64,000 bases of DNA from Lachnospiraceae bacterium (GCA_024697595.1 JAILFK010000035.1:1-64000), one strand, 5' to 3'. Positions 44,742 to 54,572 are shown, numbered from the stretch's first letter. Made by a program: numbers and translations. Notes: generated by a model from the sequence alone, not told the origin.

Positions 44742-46028
44742 ATGGCAGGAAGAAGTGGTGATGATAAGGTGAGATGCTCCTTCTGTGGAAAGTCACAGCA
44801 GCAAGTTCGTAAACTTATTGCTGGACCAAATGGGGCATATATATGTGATGAGTGTATCGACATTTGCTCAGAGATTATAGACGAAGAATTAATGGGATAT
44901 TCAGATTTAGATGATGATAATGATGAGGTAAACATCAATTTAACATCACCTAAGAAGATGAAAGAATTTCTCGATGAGTATGTGATTGGACAGGAGGAAG
45001 CTAAGAAGGTATTATCTGTTGCTGTGTACAATCATTACAAGAGAATTACAAAGAAAAAGGAAGTTGATGTAGAACTTCAAAAATCCAATGTGCTTATGTT
45101 GGGACCAACAGGTAGTGGTAAGACATTATTAGCTCAGACATTGGCTAGAAATTTGGGAGTTCCATTTGCAATAGCGGATGCCACAACTCTTACAGAGGCT
45201 GGATATGTAGGTGAGGATGTTGAAAACATTTTACTTAAATTAATCCAGGCGGCTGATTATGATATACATGCAGCTGAGATGGGAATTATCTACATTGATG
45301 AGATAGACAAGATTACTAAGAAATCTGAGAATGTATCAATCACTAGAGACGTATCTGGTGAAGGTGTACAGCAAGCTCTTCTTAAGATCATAGAGGGAAC
45401 TGTGGCCAATGTTCCACCTCAGGGCGGACGTAAGCATCCTCAGCAGGAGACTATTGCTATAGATACAAAGAATATCTTGTTCATCTGTGGTGGCGCATTT
45501 GAAGGAATTGACAAGATTATTTCATCTAGATTAGATAACAAGGCTATTGGATTCAATGCTGAGATAAAGGATAAAAAAGAGGATGAGTTGACTTCTCTTT
45601 TAAAGAAGGCATTGCCACAAGACTTTATCAAGTACGGACTTATTCCAGAGTTCGTTGGTCGTGTGCCAATCAACGTATCGCTTGAGGAACTTGATGAGGA
45701 AGCTATGGTAAGAATTCTTACTGAGCCTAAAAACTGTTTGGTTAAGCAGTATCAGGCTTTGTTTGAGATAGATGATTGCGAACTTGAGTTTGATAAAGAA
45801 GCACTTGTAGAAATTGCAAAGAAGTCTATTGAGAGAAAGACTGGAGCTAGAGGATTACGTGCTATCATGGAATCAGTAATGATGGATTTTATGTACAATG
45901 TGCCATCTGATGAGAGCGTGAAAAAGGTTCATATTACTAAGGAGATAGTAGATGAGAATCTTGCCCTTGAGGAGCATGGTGAAAGTATATTATCCATTGA
46001 GGATAAAAAAGAAGAAAAGAGCGCATAA
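44742..46028 (+). CDS. clpX: ATP-dependent Clp protease ATP-binding subunit ClpX
   Basis: Hexameric AAA+ unfoldase feeding ClpP. 428 residues: zinc-binding domain with CSFCGKS and [11 protein letters not shown] domain with Walker A GPTGSGKT (residues 121-128), Walker [11 protein letters not shown], ClpP-contact loop region (the IGF loop, FNAEIKDK nearby at NKAIGFNAE), and sensor 2 [13 protein letters not shown] 44742 follows AGGAGAGAGA. Its stop overlaps the engB start by one base. Confidence 0.97.
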   Translation: MAGRSGDDKVRCSFCGKSQQQVRKLIAGPNGAYICDECIDICSEIIDEELMGYSDLDDDNDEVNINLTSPKKMKEFLDEYVIGQEEAKKVLSVAVYNHYKRITKKKEVDVELQKSNVLMLGPTGSGKTLLAQTLARNLGVPFAIADATTLTEAGYVGEDVENILLKLIQAADYDIHAAEMGIIYIDEIDKITKKSENVSITRDVSGEGVQQALLKIIEGTVANVPPQGGRKHPQQETIAIDTKNILFICGGAFEGIDKIISSRLDNKAIGFNAEIKDKKEDELTSLLKKALPQDFIKYGLIPEFVGRVPINVSLEELDEEAMVRILTEPKNCLVKQYQALFEIDDCELEFDKEALVEIAKKSIERKTGARGLRAIMESVMMDFMYNVPSDESVKKVHITKEIVDENLALEEHGESILSIEDKKEEKSA

Positions 46029-46624
46029 TGGTTATCAAAAATGTAGAATTGGAAACTGTGTGTGGTGTGACAAGTACGCTTCCGGACAATGAATTGCCGG
46101 AAGTGGCTTTTGCTGGAAAATCAAATGTGGGAAAATCGTCATTGATTAATGCACTTATGATGCGTAAATCATTGGCTAGAACTTCCTCACAGCCAGGAAA
46201 GACACAGACCATTAATTTTTACAATATAAATAAAGAAATATATCTGGTAGATTTACCAGGCTATGGATATGCCAAGGCTTCTGAAAAAGAGAAGGAAGCT
46301 TGGGGTAGAATGATTGAAAATTATCTCAATACTTCAGAGAAACTTAGAGCTGTATTTTTATTGGTGGATATTAGACATAAGCCTTCTGCTAATGATAAGC
46401 AGATGTTTGAGTGGATGAAGTACGTGGGATATGATCCAATTGTAATCGCTACTAAGCTTGACAAAATTAAGAGAAGTCAAAAGGATAAGCAAATCAAACT
46501 GATTCGTGAAGGTTTAGAAGCTGATAAAGATACAATAATTGTTCCTTTCTCTGCAGAGACAAAGCAGGGGAGAGATATAATTTGGGATTTTATGGACCAG
46601 GTGATTGAAAATGAAGAAGAGTAA
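46028..46624 (+). CDS. engB: Ribosome biogenesis GTPase EngB/YsxC
   Basis: Essential GTPase for 50S maturation. 198 residues with G1 GKSNVGKSS (residues 30-38), switch/G2 at SQPGKTQTINFY, G3 DLPGYG, G4 TKLDK and G5 FSAE. Directly after clpX, a very common Firmicute order. Its 3' end overlaps the next gene by 14 bases. Confidence 0.96.
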   Translation: MVIKNVELETVCGVTSTLPDNELPEVAFAGKSNVGKSSLINALMMRKSLARTSSQPGKTQTINFYNINKEIYLVDLPGYGYAKASEKEKEAWGRMIENYLNTSEKLRAVFLLVDIRHKPSANDKQMFEWMKYVGYDPIVIATKLDKIKRSQKDKQIKLIREGLEADKDTIIVPFSAETKQGRDIIWDFMDQVIENEEE

Positions 46625-47540
46625 TACAAAATTTTTAGTGGGTATTTTGCTGATTGTCATAGCGTTAGTGTCTTTCGGCAGTACCTTTTTTATTTATCAA
46701 AAAGGAAACAAAGGGGGCGGCGGTGCCTCGGAGGATGACACATTAAAGGTAGTTACATCTTTTTATCCAATGTATATTGCCACAATGAATGTGGTTGATG
46801 AAGTGGATGGAGTACAGTTGGAGAGTTTGAGTGAACCGCAGACTGGATGTCTTCATGATTACACTCTTACCACAGAGGATATGAGAAATCTATCCACTGC
46901 AGATGTTTTGATTGTAAATGGTGGTGGTATTGAGACATTTATTGAGGATGTTGCAAAATCATACCCTGATTTAACAATCATACAGGCTTGCGATGGAATA
47001 GAACTTTTACAAGAAGGTGATGAGTCGAATGCTCATGCTTGGATGGATGTAGATCTCTATTCAAAACAAGTTGAGAATATCGCTGAAGGTTTGGCACAGT
47101 GTGATGAAAATAACGCAGATAAGTATAGAGATAATGCCAAAGCCTATGTGGACAAACTAATTCCGATTTCTAAGAGGATAGATGCCTTGAGTGAAAAGAC
47201 TGCTGGGGCAAATGTAGTTATTTTCCATGAGGCCTATGATTATGTGGCTGATAGTTTGGGAATGAATGTTGTCTTTGTTATGGATTTAGATGAGGAGAGA
47301 CAGATCAGTGCAGGCGAGCAGGCTGATGTGCTTTCCGCCATTGAAAATGGTGATGTGAAAATTGTACTTGCAGACGAGACTTATGGTAAGAAGATGGGTG
47401 ATGTGGTTGATGCCGAAAGCGATGCTACAACAATTTATATAGATCCATTGACCCGTGGTGAGTATGATAAAAATAGTTATATTGATAATATGAACAATAA
47501 TATTTCTCTAATTGAGCATGCCTTAGCGGCTAATAATTAA
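46611..47540 (+). CDS. Zinc/manganese ABC transporter binding protein (ZnuA-like)
   Basis: 309 residues, cluster A-I (SBP_bac_9) metal-binding protein. Metal-site histidines are expected at LHDYTL, AHAWMDVDLY and FHEAYDY, and the fourth ligand in LADETYG. The N-terminus has a membrane-spanning segment (about 8-28) but no lipobox cysteine, so it is membrane-anchored or secreted rather than a lipoprotein. No His-rich loop. Start is ATG 46611, overlapping engB. Works with the ATPase and permease downstream. Confidence 0.88.
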   Translation: MKKSNTKFLVGILLIVIALVSFGSTFFIYQKGNKGGGGASEDDTLKVVTSFYPMYIATMNVVDEVDGVQLESLSEPQTGCLHDYTLTTEDMRNLSTADVLIVNGGGIETFIEDVAKSYPDLTIIQACDGIELLQEGDESNAHAWMDVDLYSKQVENIAEGLAQCDENNADKYRDNAKAYVDKLIPISKRIDALSEKTAGANVVIFHEAYDYVADSLGMNVVFVMDLDEERQISAGEQADVLSAIENGDVKIVLADETYGKKMGDVVDAESDATTIYIDPLTRGEYDKNSYIDNMNNNISLIEHALAANN

Positions 47541-47595
47541 TACTGTGGAAGCCTTAGATAGTGGAAATATTAGATAAAATAATGCAGGTGAGAAT

Positions 47596-48465
47596 ATGAG
47601 AAAGATAGCAAAGCCTTGTGGTTTTCATTGTGTAAAAATCAAGGACATAGGAGTAGCATTTGGAGACCAGGTGATTTTGGAAAATATTAATTTACATATA
47701 CATTGCGGACAGCTTCTTGCAATTATAGGTAGAAATGGTGCTGGAAAATCTACTTTGGTAAAGGCTATTTTGGATGATATTCCCCATACTGGAACGGTTG
47801 AATTCAAGGATGTGGAAGATGGCAAGATGCAAAAAATCAAGATTGGATATGTGCCACAGACTCTTAATTTGGAAGAAAATGCTCCAATGGATGTATATGA
47901 TTTGATTTGTTCTTTCAGATATAATTATCCTGTGTTTTTTAAGAATAAGAAAATCTATGGCGAGATAAAGGAGGCCCTGGCTGAATTTGACGCGGAAGAT
48001 CTGATAGATAAACAGGTGGGTAGACTGTCTGGTGGAGAGTTACAGAGAGTGCTTTTGTCCATGGCGGTAATGGACAATCCTAACTTATTATTGTTAGATG
48101 AGCCGGTATCTGGAATTGATAAAAATGGCATGGATTTATTCTATGATAAGATGGAATATCTAAAAGAAAACTATGATATGTCAATTGTTGTAGTCAGCCA
48201 TGATTTAGATTATGTTGCAAAATATGCGGATAAGGTGGTACTGATTGACAAGGCAGTCATGGCAGAGGGGACTGTTAGAGAAGTATATGAGTCTGAAGAA
48301 TTTAAAGAGGTGTTTGGAAATTCTAGATTTGAAATAACTGCCAAAAGTACAACGACTCCAATTTATGAGGTGGATGTGGCAAAAAGTCATGTGCATAAGA
48401 GAGATATAGTAGAAAAACAGACTCCTTTTGAGGCAAGCTACAAGGGTAGAAAGGAGGAAGACTGA
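47596..48465 (+). CDS. Zinc/manganese ABC transporter ATPase (ZnuC-like)
   Basis: 289-residue ATPase with Walker A GRNGAGKST, signature LSGGELQRVLLSMA, Walker B LLLLDEPVSGID and switch VVSHDLDYV. The VSGID form is typical of metal importers. It has a C-terminal extension of about 50 residues (after the FGNSRFEI stretch), unusual and His-poor apart from SHVHKRD. Its stop overlaps the permease start. Confidence 0.88.
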   Translation: MRKIAKPCGFHCVKIKDIGVAFGDQVILENINLHIHCGQLLAIIGRNGAGKSTLVKAILDDIPHTGTVEFKDVEDGKMQKIKIGYVPQTLNLEENAPMDVYDLICSFRYNYPVFFKNKKIYGEIKEALAEFDAEDLIDKQVGRLSGGELQRVLLSMAVMDNPNLLLLDEPVSGIDKNGMDLFYDKMEYLKENYDMSIVVVSHDLDYVAKYADKVVLIDKAVMAEGTVREVYESEEFKEVFGNSRFEITAKSTTTPIYEVDVAKSHVHKRDIVEKQTPFEASYKGRKEED

Positions 48466-49280
48466 TGGCTGGTTATTTTTCGGAATTATTTAAGTATGAT
48501 TTTATGATTAGGGCAATTATTGCCATTTTAGTAATCACTCCTTTATTTGGAATGCTAGGAACAATGATAGTGCATCGAAAGATGGCATTTTTTTCTGACG
48601 CATTGGGCCATTCAGCTCTTACGGGAATTGCCATAGGTATAGTTCTTGGAATTACGGATACCAACATATCAATGGTTATATTTGCTGTGGTATTTGCTTT
48701 TTTATTAAATCAGATTAATAGACGTCGATTGGTGGCAACGGATACATTAATCTCTGTGTTTGCCAGCTGCTCAACGGCAATTGGATTGGCTATTTTATCC
48801 TTCGGTGGTAATTTTAGTAAGTACTCAGCGCTTTTAGTGGGTGATATTTTAAGTATTACCAGCAAAGAGATAGTATATTTGCTTTTGATTTTTGTGGCTA
48901 CTATTACATTCTGGTTTGTGGCTATTAATAAGTTAAATGCCATAAGCGTTAATCCTACATTGGCGAAGAGTACTAACATAGCAGTTAGAATTGTGGAGGA
49001 TGTATTTGCTATAATCATTGCTTTGGTTGTGACTCTCTCTATAAAATGGATTGGAATTCTTCTCATAAATGCACTGCTTATTTTACCGGCAGCATCTGCG
49101 AGAAATATTTCAACAAACATGAGAGAGTATCATGGATATGCTATAATTTTCAGCCTGTTTTCAGGCGTGATTGGATTAATTATGTCTTATTTTAATAATG
49201 TTGCCACAGGGCCGATGATTGTTATTGTGGCATCAGTTATATATTTCTTGACCTATATTATGGGAAGGGAAAGAAAGTGA
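48465..49280 (+). CDS. Zinc/manganese ABC transporter permease (ZnuB-like)
   Basis: 271-residue ABC-3 family permease with about seven to eight membrane segments. Family blocks DALGHSALTGIAIG (residues about 43-56) and VKWIGILLINALLILPAASARN-type near the C-terminus are seen. Forms the channel of the metal importer with the two preceding genes. Overlaps the ATPase gene by one base. No Zur-type box recognised upstream of the cluster; expression seems to rely on read-through from the clp region. Confidence 0.9.
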   Translation: MAGYFSELFKYDFMIRAIIAILVITPLFGMLGTMIVHRKMAFFSDALGHSALTGIAIGIVLGITDTNISMVIFAVVFAFLLNQINRRRLVATDTLISVFASCSTAIGLAILSFGGNFSKYSALLVGDILSITSKEIVYLLLIFVATITFWFVAINKLNAISVNPTLAKSTNIAVRIVEDVFAIIIALVVTLSIKWIGILLINALLILPAASARNISTNMREYHGYAIIFSLFSGVIGLIMSYFNNVATGPMIVIVASVIYFLTYIMGRERK

Positions 49281-49333
49281 TCCTACATAGATTAAGTGGA
49301 AGTAGTATGTTTTGTTGTATTGGAGGCTGATAC

Positions 49334-50884
49334 ATGTCTGTTGAGATTAGACTCTTAGAAACTGCAAATGGAATATGCAAACAGAAAATGTACTTTGATG
49401 AGTTTGATCATACTACTCTTCAGGGATTTTTTGATAGACATAATGTGCCGGTAAATTATATGTGTGGTGGCGCGGGAATCTGTGGTAAATGTAAGATCAA
49501 ATTTCTTCAAGGTGCGCCAAAGTGGACCGAGGAGGAAGAGGATTACTTCACACAGGAAGAGTTAGAAAATGGCTTTCGACTTGCATGTATGTGTGATATT
49601 TCTGGTGGACATTTGACTGAAAAAGAGTCCAGTGAGAAGAATGAGAATAAATATACAAAGTTTAGTGATGATATAATAATTGAGCTTGTGCCTTACCCAG
49701 GTTATTTTGATTCTGTTGAGTTCAAATCATATCCAAGTAAGGTAGATGATGATAATTATGAGATTGCTATAGATCTTGGAACCACATCTGTAGGTGTTGC
49801 TCTGTTGGACAATGATGGGAATATAAGAAAACATTTTACATATATGAATCCAAATGTGCGATATGGTGCTGATGTCATGAGTAGGATGAATACTTATAAT
49901 CAGCAAAGGGTACAGAATAAAGATGATATGACTTTGCAATTGCAGAATTTTCTTATGGAGCAGTCTGGGGAAGCCAGTATAGTTGTGTCCGGGAATACAG
50001 TAATGAGTCATATATTGTTGGGTCTTGATTGTGCAAAGTTGGCAGTGGCACCATTTGAGCCAGTCACTTTGGATTATATAAATTATTCTGAAGATATGTA
50101 TATTGTTCCAGGGGCTTCTGCTTTTATTGGTGGAGATATTATATCAGGATTATATAGTTTGGATGCAGATGCTTGGAATGATACAACATTGTTTATTGAT
50201 CTTGGGACTAATGGTGAGATAGTGCTATTTAATGACGGGAAATATTATTCCACTTCTGCTTCTGCAGGACCTGCTATGGAGGGAGTAAATATCAGTTGTG
50301 GTATGCCTAGTATTGCAGGTGCCATATATGAGGTGATGATTGCAGGAGAGAGAAGTAGTGTAAAAACTATTTCAAATGCTAAAGCTGTTGGTATTTGCGG
50401 AAGTGGATTGATTTCAGCTATCTATGGACTGAGAAAAAATAATATTTTAGATGAAAATGGAGTGTTCATTGATAAGTATAGAAATGATGGATATACTTTT
50501 TCAAATGAAATTAGATTGACTCAGGATGATGTGAGAGAATTTTTGTTAGCTAAAGCGGCTATAGCTACAGCTTGGCAGATGCTTTTGGCGAAAGCAAATG
50601 TGGGGATAAACGATATAAAAAACATATTTATTTCTGGAAGCTTTGGAAGCAATATTGATATTAACAAAGCAAAAAAAATCGGTTTAATTCCCGAGGCAAG
50701 TGATGTTAAGGCGATGGGGAATACTTCCTTGCAAGGAGCTGTTAAAGTTTCAAATCGCATTAAAGAAGTTGGAAAAGAAAAGGTTAACGACGAATTATTA
50801 AAACTGGCTTTAAAAATAGAAAATATTGTATTGCCAGAGGATGAACATTTTCAAGAAACATTTTTAGAAAATATTAGATTATAA
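49334..50884 (+). CDS. 2Fe-2S ferredoxin-ASKHA (DUF4445/RACo-like) protein
   Basis: 516 residues. N-terminal 2Fe-2S domain with CGGAGICGKC (about residues 44-53) and a further cysteine in LACMC (about 87). The C-terminal part is an ASKHA ATPase: YEIAIDLGTTSVG (about 143), LFIDLGTNGEI, GICGSGLISA, IFISGSFG. This arrangement is that of reductive activators of corrinoid proteins. No corrinoid protein or methyltransferase is nearby; larB starts 18 bases after its stop, suggesting a metallo-cofactor link, but the partner is unknown. Confidence 0.85.
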   Translation: MSVEIRLLETANGICKQKMYFDEFDHTTLQGFFDRHNVPVNYMCGGAGICGKCKIKFLQGAPKWTEEEEDYFTQEELENGFRLACMCDISGGHLTEKESSEKNENKYTKFSDDIIIELVPYPGYFDSVEFKSYPSKVDDDNYEIAIDLGTTSVGVALLDNDGNIRKHFTYMNPNVRYGADVMSRMNTYNQQRVQNKDDMTLQLQNFLMEQSGEASIVVSGNTVMSHILLGLDCAKLAVAPFEPVTLDYINYSEDMYIVPGASAFIGGDIISGLYSLDADAWNDTTLFIDLGTNGEIVLFNDGKYYSTSASAGPAMEGVNISCGMPSIAGAIYEVMIAGERSSVKTISNAKAVGICGSGLISAIYGLRKNNILDENGVFIDKYRNDGYTFSNEIRLTQDDVREFLLAKAAIATAWQMLLAKANVGINDIKNIFISGSFGSNIDINKAKKIGLIPEASDVKAMGNTSLQGAVKVSNRIKEVGKEKVNDELLKLALKIENIVLPEDEHFQETFLENIRL

Positions 50885-50902
50885 ATTCCATGGAGAAGTT
50901 GT

Positions 50903-51646
50903 ATGGATACACGAGAGATTTTATCAAAATTTCATAATGGTGAAATAAGTATTGATGATGCGGAAAAGATGCTTAGAAGACAGCCGTATGAGGATATGGG
51001 ATTTGCCCATCTTGATATGCATAGAAAGATTAGAACTGGTGTTGCCGAGGTTGTCTTTTGTCAGGGTAAACCAGATGAGTATCTTGTTGAGATTTATAAA
51101 AAGATTTATGAATCTGAGGGCGAGGTATTAGGTACAAGAGCAACGAAAGAGCAGTTTGACTTGATAAAGCAAGTTATTCCTGAGGTATCTTATGATCCGG
51201 TTTCTAGAATCTTGAAAGTTGAGGATGATGACAAGATTAGGAAAGGATGTGTTTCAATCTGCACAGCAGGGACAGCGGATATACCAGTGGCTGAAGAGGC
51301 GGCTCAGACTGCAGAGTTCTTAGGAACTAAGGTTGAGAGATTTTATGATATTGGTGTCTGTGGAGTTCACAGACTTTTAGAAAATATTGAGGATATAAAT
51401 AAGGGAAATTGCATTGTGGCAGTGGCTGGAATGGAGGGCGCTTTGGTGAGCGTGCTAGGTGGCCTTGTGGATAAGCCAATAATTGCTGTTCCTACTTCTG
51501 TGGGATATGGAGTTAGCGAAGGTGGCAAGGCGGCATTAAATGCTATGCTGGCATCCTGTGCCAATGGAATATCGGTTGTAAATATTGACAACGGATATGG
51601 TGCTGGATATATAGCTACAATGATAAATAAATTGGCGATTAAGTAG
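50903..51646 (+). CDS. larB: LarB, nickel-pincer cofactor biosynthesis
   Basis: 247 residues of the AIR-carboxylase-like LarB family, which carboxylates nicotinic acid adenine dinucleotide in making the nickel pincer nucleotide cofactor. Visible: GFAHLDMHRKIRTGVAEVVFC, CTAGTADIPVAEEA and GMEGALVSVLGGL, a conserved LarB set. Next gene is larC. larA and larE are not in the window. Confidence 0.92.
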   Translation: MDTREILSKFHNGEISIDDAEKMLRRQPYEDMGFAHLDMHRKIRTGVAEVVFCQGKPDEYLVEIYKKIYESEGEVLGTRATKEQFDLIKQVIPEVSYDPVSRILKVEDDDKIRKGCVSICTAGTADIPVAEEAAQTAEFLGTKVERFYDIGVCGVHRLLENIEDINKGNCIVAVAGMEGALVSVLGGLVDKPIIAVPTSVGYGVSEGGKAALNAMLASCANGISVVNIDNGYGAGYIATMINKLAIK

Positions 51647-51660
51647 GTTAGGAGAATATA

Positions 51661-52878
51661 GTGAGACGCTTATATATAGAATGTAAAAGTGGAATAAGTG
51701 GAGATATGGCGGTAGCTGCTCTTTTAGATTTGGGAGCAGATGAAGAAAAACTAAAACAGACTTTAAAAGAACTGCCTATAGATGATGAATTTGATATTGT
51801 TATAAGTAGAGTTAATAAATCAGGTGCGGACGCATGTGATTTTGATGTGGTATTGCCTGACAGTGCGGATAATCATGATCATGATATGGAGTATTTATAT
51901 GGTCATTTGCATGAGCATGACCATGGCCAGGATCACCATCATGAGCATACACACGGCCATAATCATGAACATACTTATGAGCATGACCACGACCATGATC
52001 ACCATCATGACCACGATCATATACACGACCACGAGCATACACACGACCATAGTCATCACCATCATCATGGAAGAGGTCCTGTGGAGATTGCTGAGATTTT
52101 TACAAATTCAACAATGAGTGACAGAGCCAAGGATGTGGCTAGGAGAATTTTGGACGTGGTTACAGATGGTGAGGCTGCAGCTCATCAGGTGCCTAGAGAA
52201 CAGGTGCATTTTCATGAGGTTGGTGCTATTGATTCGATTATTGATATTGCAAGTTTTGCTATCTGTTATGATGATATTTGTGATAGATATAATTTGTCAG
52301 GAGCATTCATAAGTGATTTGGCAGAAGGATTTGGAACTGTCAGATGCCAGCATGGTATTTTAGAGGTTCCTGTTCCTGCGGTTAGAGAGATAGAAAAGGC
52401 AACAAAAATCACTTTAGATAGAGTGAATGTTCAGGGTGAGTTGGTGACTCCAACAGGTGCGGCTATAGCAGCTGTTATGAGGGAAGAAGGACATGAATTA
52501 GAATCTTTTGAGATACTCCAGACCGGATATGGTGCAGGTAAACGTATATATGATACAGCAGGTTATGTAAAAGCAATGATTGTGGATGATAGTGAGATTT
52601 TGGAGCATGGACATTATCATTCGCCAGAGGTTAAGAAAAAAGAATTGGCTAGAATATCCAAGGCTATTGGACATCTTCAACACGTCAAATCTATGATTGA
52701 GAGTGACGAGGATTGTTCCGATGTTTTGATACAATTGGCTGCGGTTAGGTCTGCGGTAAACAGCTTGGGAAAAGAAATTATAAATGAGCATGTGTCTCAC
52801 TGTATAACTCATGCGATAGAAGATGGTGATACCAAAGCTTTGGAAGATTTCAAGGATGCCATCAAAAAGTTCGTATAG
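51661..52878 (+). CDS. larC: LarC, nickel insertion protein with His-rich insert
   Basis: 405-residue LarC, the nickel insertase completing the pincer cofactor. Start is GTG 51661 with TAGGAGAA upstream. N-terminal ECKSGISGDMAVAALLDLG matches LarC1. Residues 72-136 hold 32 histidines, mostly HDH and HEH repeats, likely a metal store or chelator. The C-terminal part is LarC2-like. In lactobacilli LarC is made by a programmed frameshift, whereas here a single frame runs through. Two genes away from the zinc importer. Confidence 0.9.
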   Translation: MRRLYIECKSGISGDMAVAALLDLGADEEKLKQTLKELPIDDEFDIVISRVNKSGADACDFDVVLPDSADNHDHDMEYLYGHLHEHDHGQDHHHEHTHGHNHEHTYEHDHDHDHHHDHDHIHDHEHTHDHSHHHHHGRGPVEIAEIFTNSTMSDRAKDVARRILDVVTDGEAAAHQVPREQVHFHEVGAIDSIIDIASFAICYDDICDRYNLSGAFISDLAEGFGTVRCQHGILEVPVPAVREIEKATKITLDRVNVQGELVTPTGAAIAAVMREEGHELESFEILQTGYGAGKRIYDTAGYVKAMIVDDSEILEHGHYHSPEVKKKELARISKAIGHLQHVKSMIESDEDCSDVLIQLAAVRSAVNSLGKEIINEHVSHCITHAIEDGDTKALEDFKDAIKKFV

Positions 52879-52941
52879 GATTTAGAAGAGACATTAAGTG
52901 ATAATGATAGAATACATATCAGGTTAGTAGGGTGACAAAGG

Positions 52942-53574
52942 ATGAGAAAAAAGGAAAGAGCTCTTGAAGTTATATCTAGATTAAAAAATGAATATCCTGA
53001 TACTCAATGTACCCTAGACTATGATGAGGCGTGGAAATTGTTGGTGAGTGTTCGTTTGGCGGCCCAGTGTACTGATGCTAGGGTAAATGTGGTTGTGCAG
53101 GATTTGTTTGCGAAATATCCTGACATAGATGCCTTGGCCAATGCTTCTGTTGACAAGATTGAAGAAATTGTAAGGCCTTGTGGATTGGGAAAAAGTAAAG
53201 CTAGAGATATATCAGCCTGTATGATTATGCTTCGGGATGTCTATGGTAGTAAGGTTCCGGATAATATGACGGATTTGCTAAAGCTTCCAGGTGTTGGGCG
53301 AAAAAGTGCTAATTTGATTATGGGTGATATATATAAGCAACCGGCAATTGTGACAGATACCCATTGCATTCGATTGTGTAATCGAATTGGACTTGTGGAT
53401 AAGGAAAAGGATCCTAAAAAAGTTGAGATGGCTCTGTGGAAGATAATTCCACCAGAGGAGAGTAATCAATTTTGTCACAGAATGGTGGATCATGGCAGAG
53501 CGGTTTGTACGGCGAGAACAACACCATATTGCAACAGATGTTGTTTGGAGGATGTTTGTAAGAAGAGAATATAA
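52942..53574 (+). CDS. nth: Endonuclease III
   Basis: DNA glycosylase/AP lyase for oxidised pyrimidines, 210 residues. Helix-hairpin-helix LPGVGRKSANLI with the catalytic lysine, DTHCIRLCNR with the catalytic Asp, and a C-terminal [4Fe-4S] set of cysteines. The spacing is C-x7-C-x2-C-x5-C instead of the usual C-x6-C-x2-C-x5-C. AAAGGATG precedes the ATG. Confidence 0.93.
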   Translation: MRKKERALEVISRLKNEYPDTQCTLDYDEAWKLLVSVRLAAQCTDARVNVVVQDLFAKYPDIDALANASVDKIEEIVRPCGLGKSKARDISACMIMLRDVYGSKVPDNMTDLLKLPGVGRKSANLIMGDIYKQPAIVTDTHCIRLCNRIGLVDKEKDPKKVEMALWKIIPPEESNQFCHRMVDHGRAVCTARTTPYCNRCCLEDVCKKRI

Positions 53575-53593
53575 AGAAGTTCACGTATTGAGA

Positions 53594-53645
53594 AAAGTGA
53601 TAAAAAGTGATAAAAGATTTTGAAAGTGATAAAAAGTGATAAAAG
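53594..53645 (+). repeat. Direct repeats of AGTGATAAAA upstream of the DUF362 gene
   Basis: Two copies of a 23-base segment (53594-53616 and 53623-53645), each made of two AGTGATAAAA units, giving four copies in 52 bases. Located in the 110-base gap before a DUF362 gene. Could be a regulator-binding array or slippage; no CRISPR-like spacers. Confidence 0.6.
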
Positions 53646-53684
53646 GCATTAAGTAAAGTATTAATTATTGAGGAGGTAAGAGTT

Positions 53685-54572
53685 ATGGCTTCAAAGGTTT
53701 ATTTTATAAAAAATGTAACAGCTGAAACTGTAGTTGAAATGTATGATAAGTTGGGGATTGAGTTGCCGGGAAATGTGGCAGTAAAGGTTCATTCTGGAGA
53801 GGCCGGAAATCAAAACTATCTAAAACCAGAATTTTGGCGACCTATGGTAGAGCATGTGGGCGGAACTGTTGTCGAGTGCAATACAGCTTATGAGGGGGAG
53901 CGTAATTACACGGATCGCCATATTAAATTGTTAAAAAAGCATGGATGGAATGATTTCTTTAATGTAGATTTAATGGATGCCGAGGGGCCGGATATTGAAA
54001 TACCTGTAAAAAATGGTACCCATCTAAAGAAGGATATTATGGGAAAGAATTTCTTGAAATATGATTCGATGTTAGTGTTATCGCATTTCAAAGGACATCC
54101 TATGGGTGGATATGGTGGTGCATTAAAGCAGCTTTCCATCGGATGTGCCTCATGTGCAGGCAAAGTGCAGATTCATTCTGCAGGAAACTACACTGAGGCT
54201 AATCAGCAGGAAATCTTGTGGGATAATTTGCCTGAGCATGATGCTTTTCTTGAGAGCATGGCTGAAGCAGCTTCTGCTGTTGTTGATCATTTCAATGGAA
54301 ATATTGCATACATAAATGTTATGGCCAATATGTCTGTGGATTGTGATTGTTGTGCTGTGGCCGAGGATCCTTGTTTAAAAGATATTGGTATCTTGGCAAG
54401 TTTAGATCCGGTTGCTATAGACAGAGCATGTCTCGATTTGGTCTATGCCTCAAAGGATGAGGGCAGAGACCATTTCTTGGAGAGAGTTACATCACAAAAC
54501 GGCGAGCATACTGTTGATGTGGCTGCCAAGCTTGGAGTTGGAAGCCTTGAGTATGAATTGATTGAGCTGTAA
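53685..54572 (+). CDS. DUF362 domain protein
   Basis: 295 residues, DUF362 family. Seen: ELPGNVAVKVHSGEAGNQNYLKP, KKDIMGKNFLKYDSML and the FKGHPMGGYGGALKQLSIG block, with several cysteines (CASC, DCDCC) that suggest metal binding. Many relatives carry a ferredoxin domain; this one lacks it. Function unknown. AGGAGGT precedes the ATG; convergent with the DUF4317 gene. Confidence 0.82.
   Translation: MASKVYFIKNVTAETVVEMYDKLGIELPGNVAVKVHSGEAGNQNYLKPEFWRPMVEHVGGTVVECNTAYEGERNYTDRHIKLLKKHGWNDFFNVDLMDAEGPDIEIPVKNGTHLKKDIMGKNFLKYDSMLVLSHFKGHPMGGYGGALKQLSIGCASCAGKVQIHSAGNYTEANQQEILWDNLPEHDAFLESMAEAASAVVDHFNGNIAYINVMANMSVDCDCCAVAEDPCLKDIGILASLDPVAIDRACLDLVYASKDEGRDHFLERVTSQNGEHTVDVAAKLGVGSLEYELIEL

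Noticed and set aside
51812..52042. Minus-strand frame inside larC with a repeated pattern
   Set aside because: It is the reverse reading of the His-codon repeats of larC; no ribosome site and no independent support.
53594..53645. Possible small CRISPR array
   Set aside because: Units are direct repeats of 10 bases separated by no real spacers, no palindromic repeat, no cas genes near.
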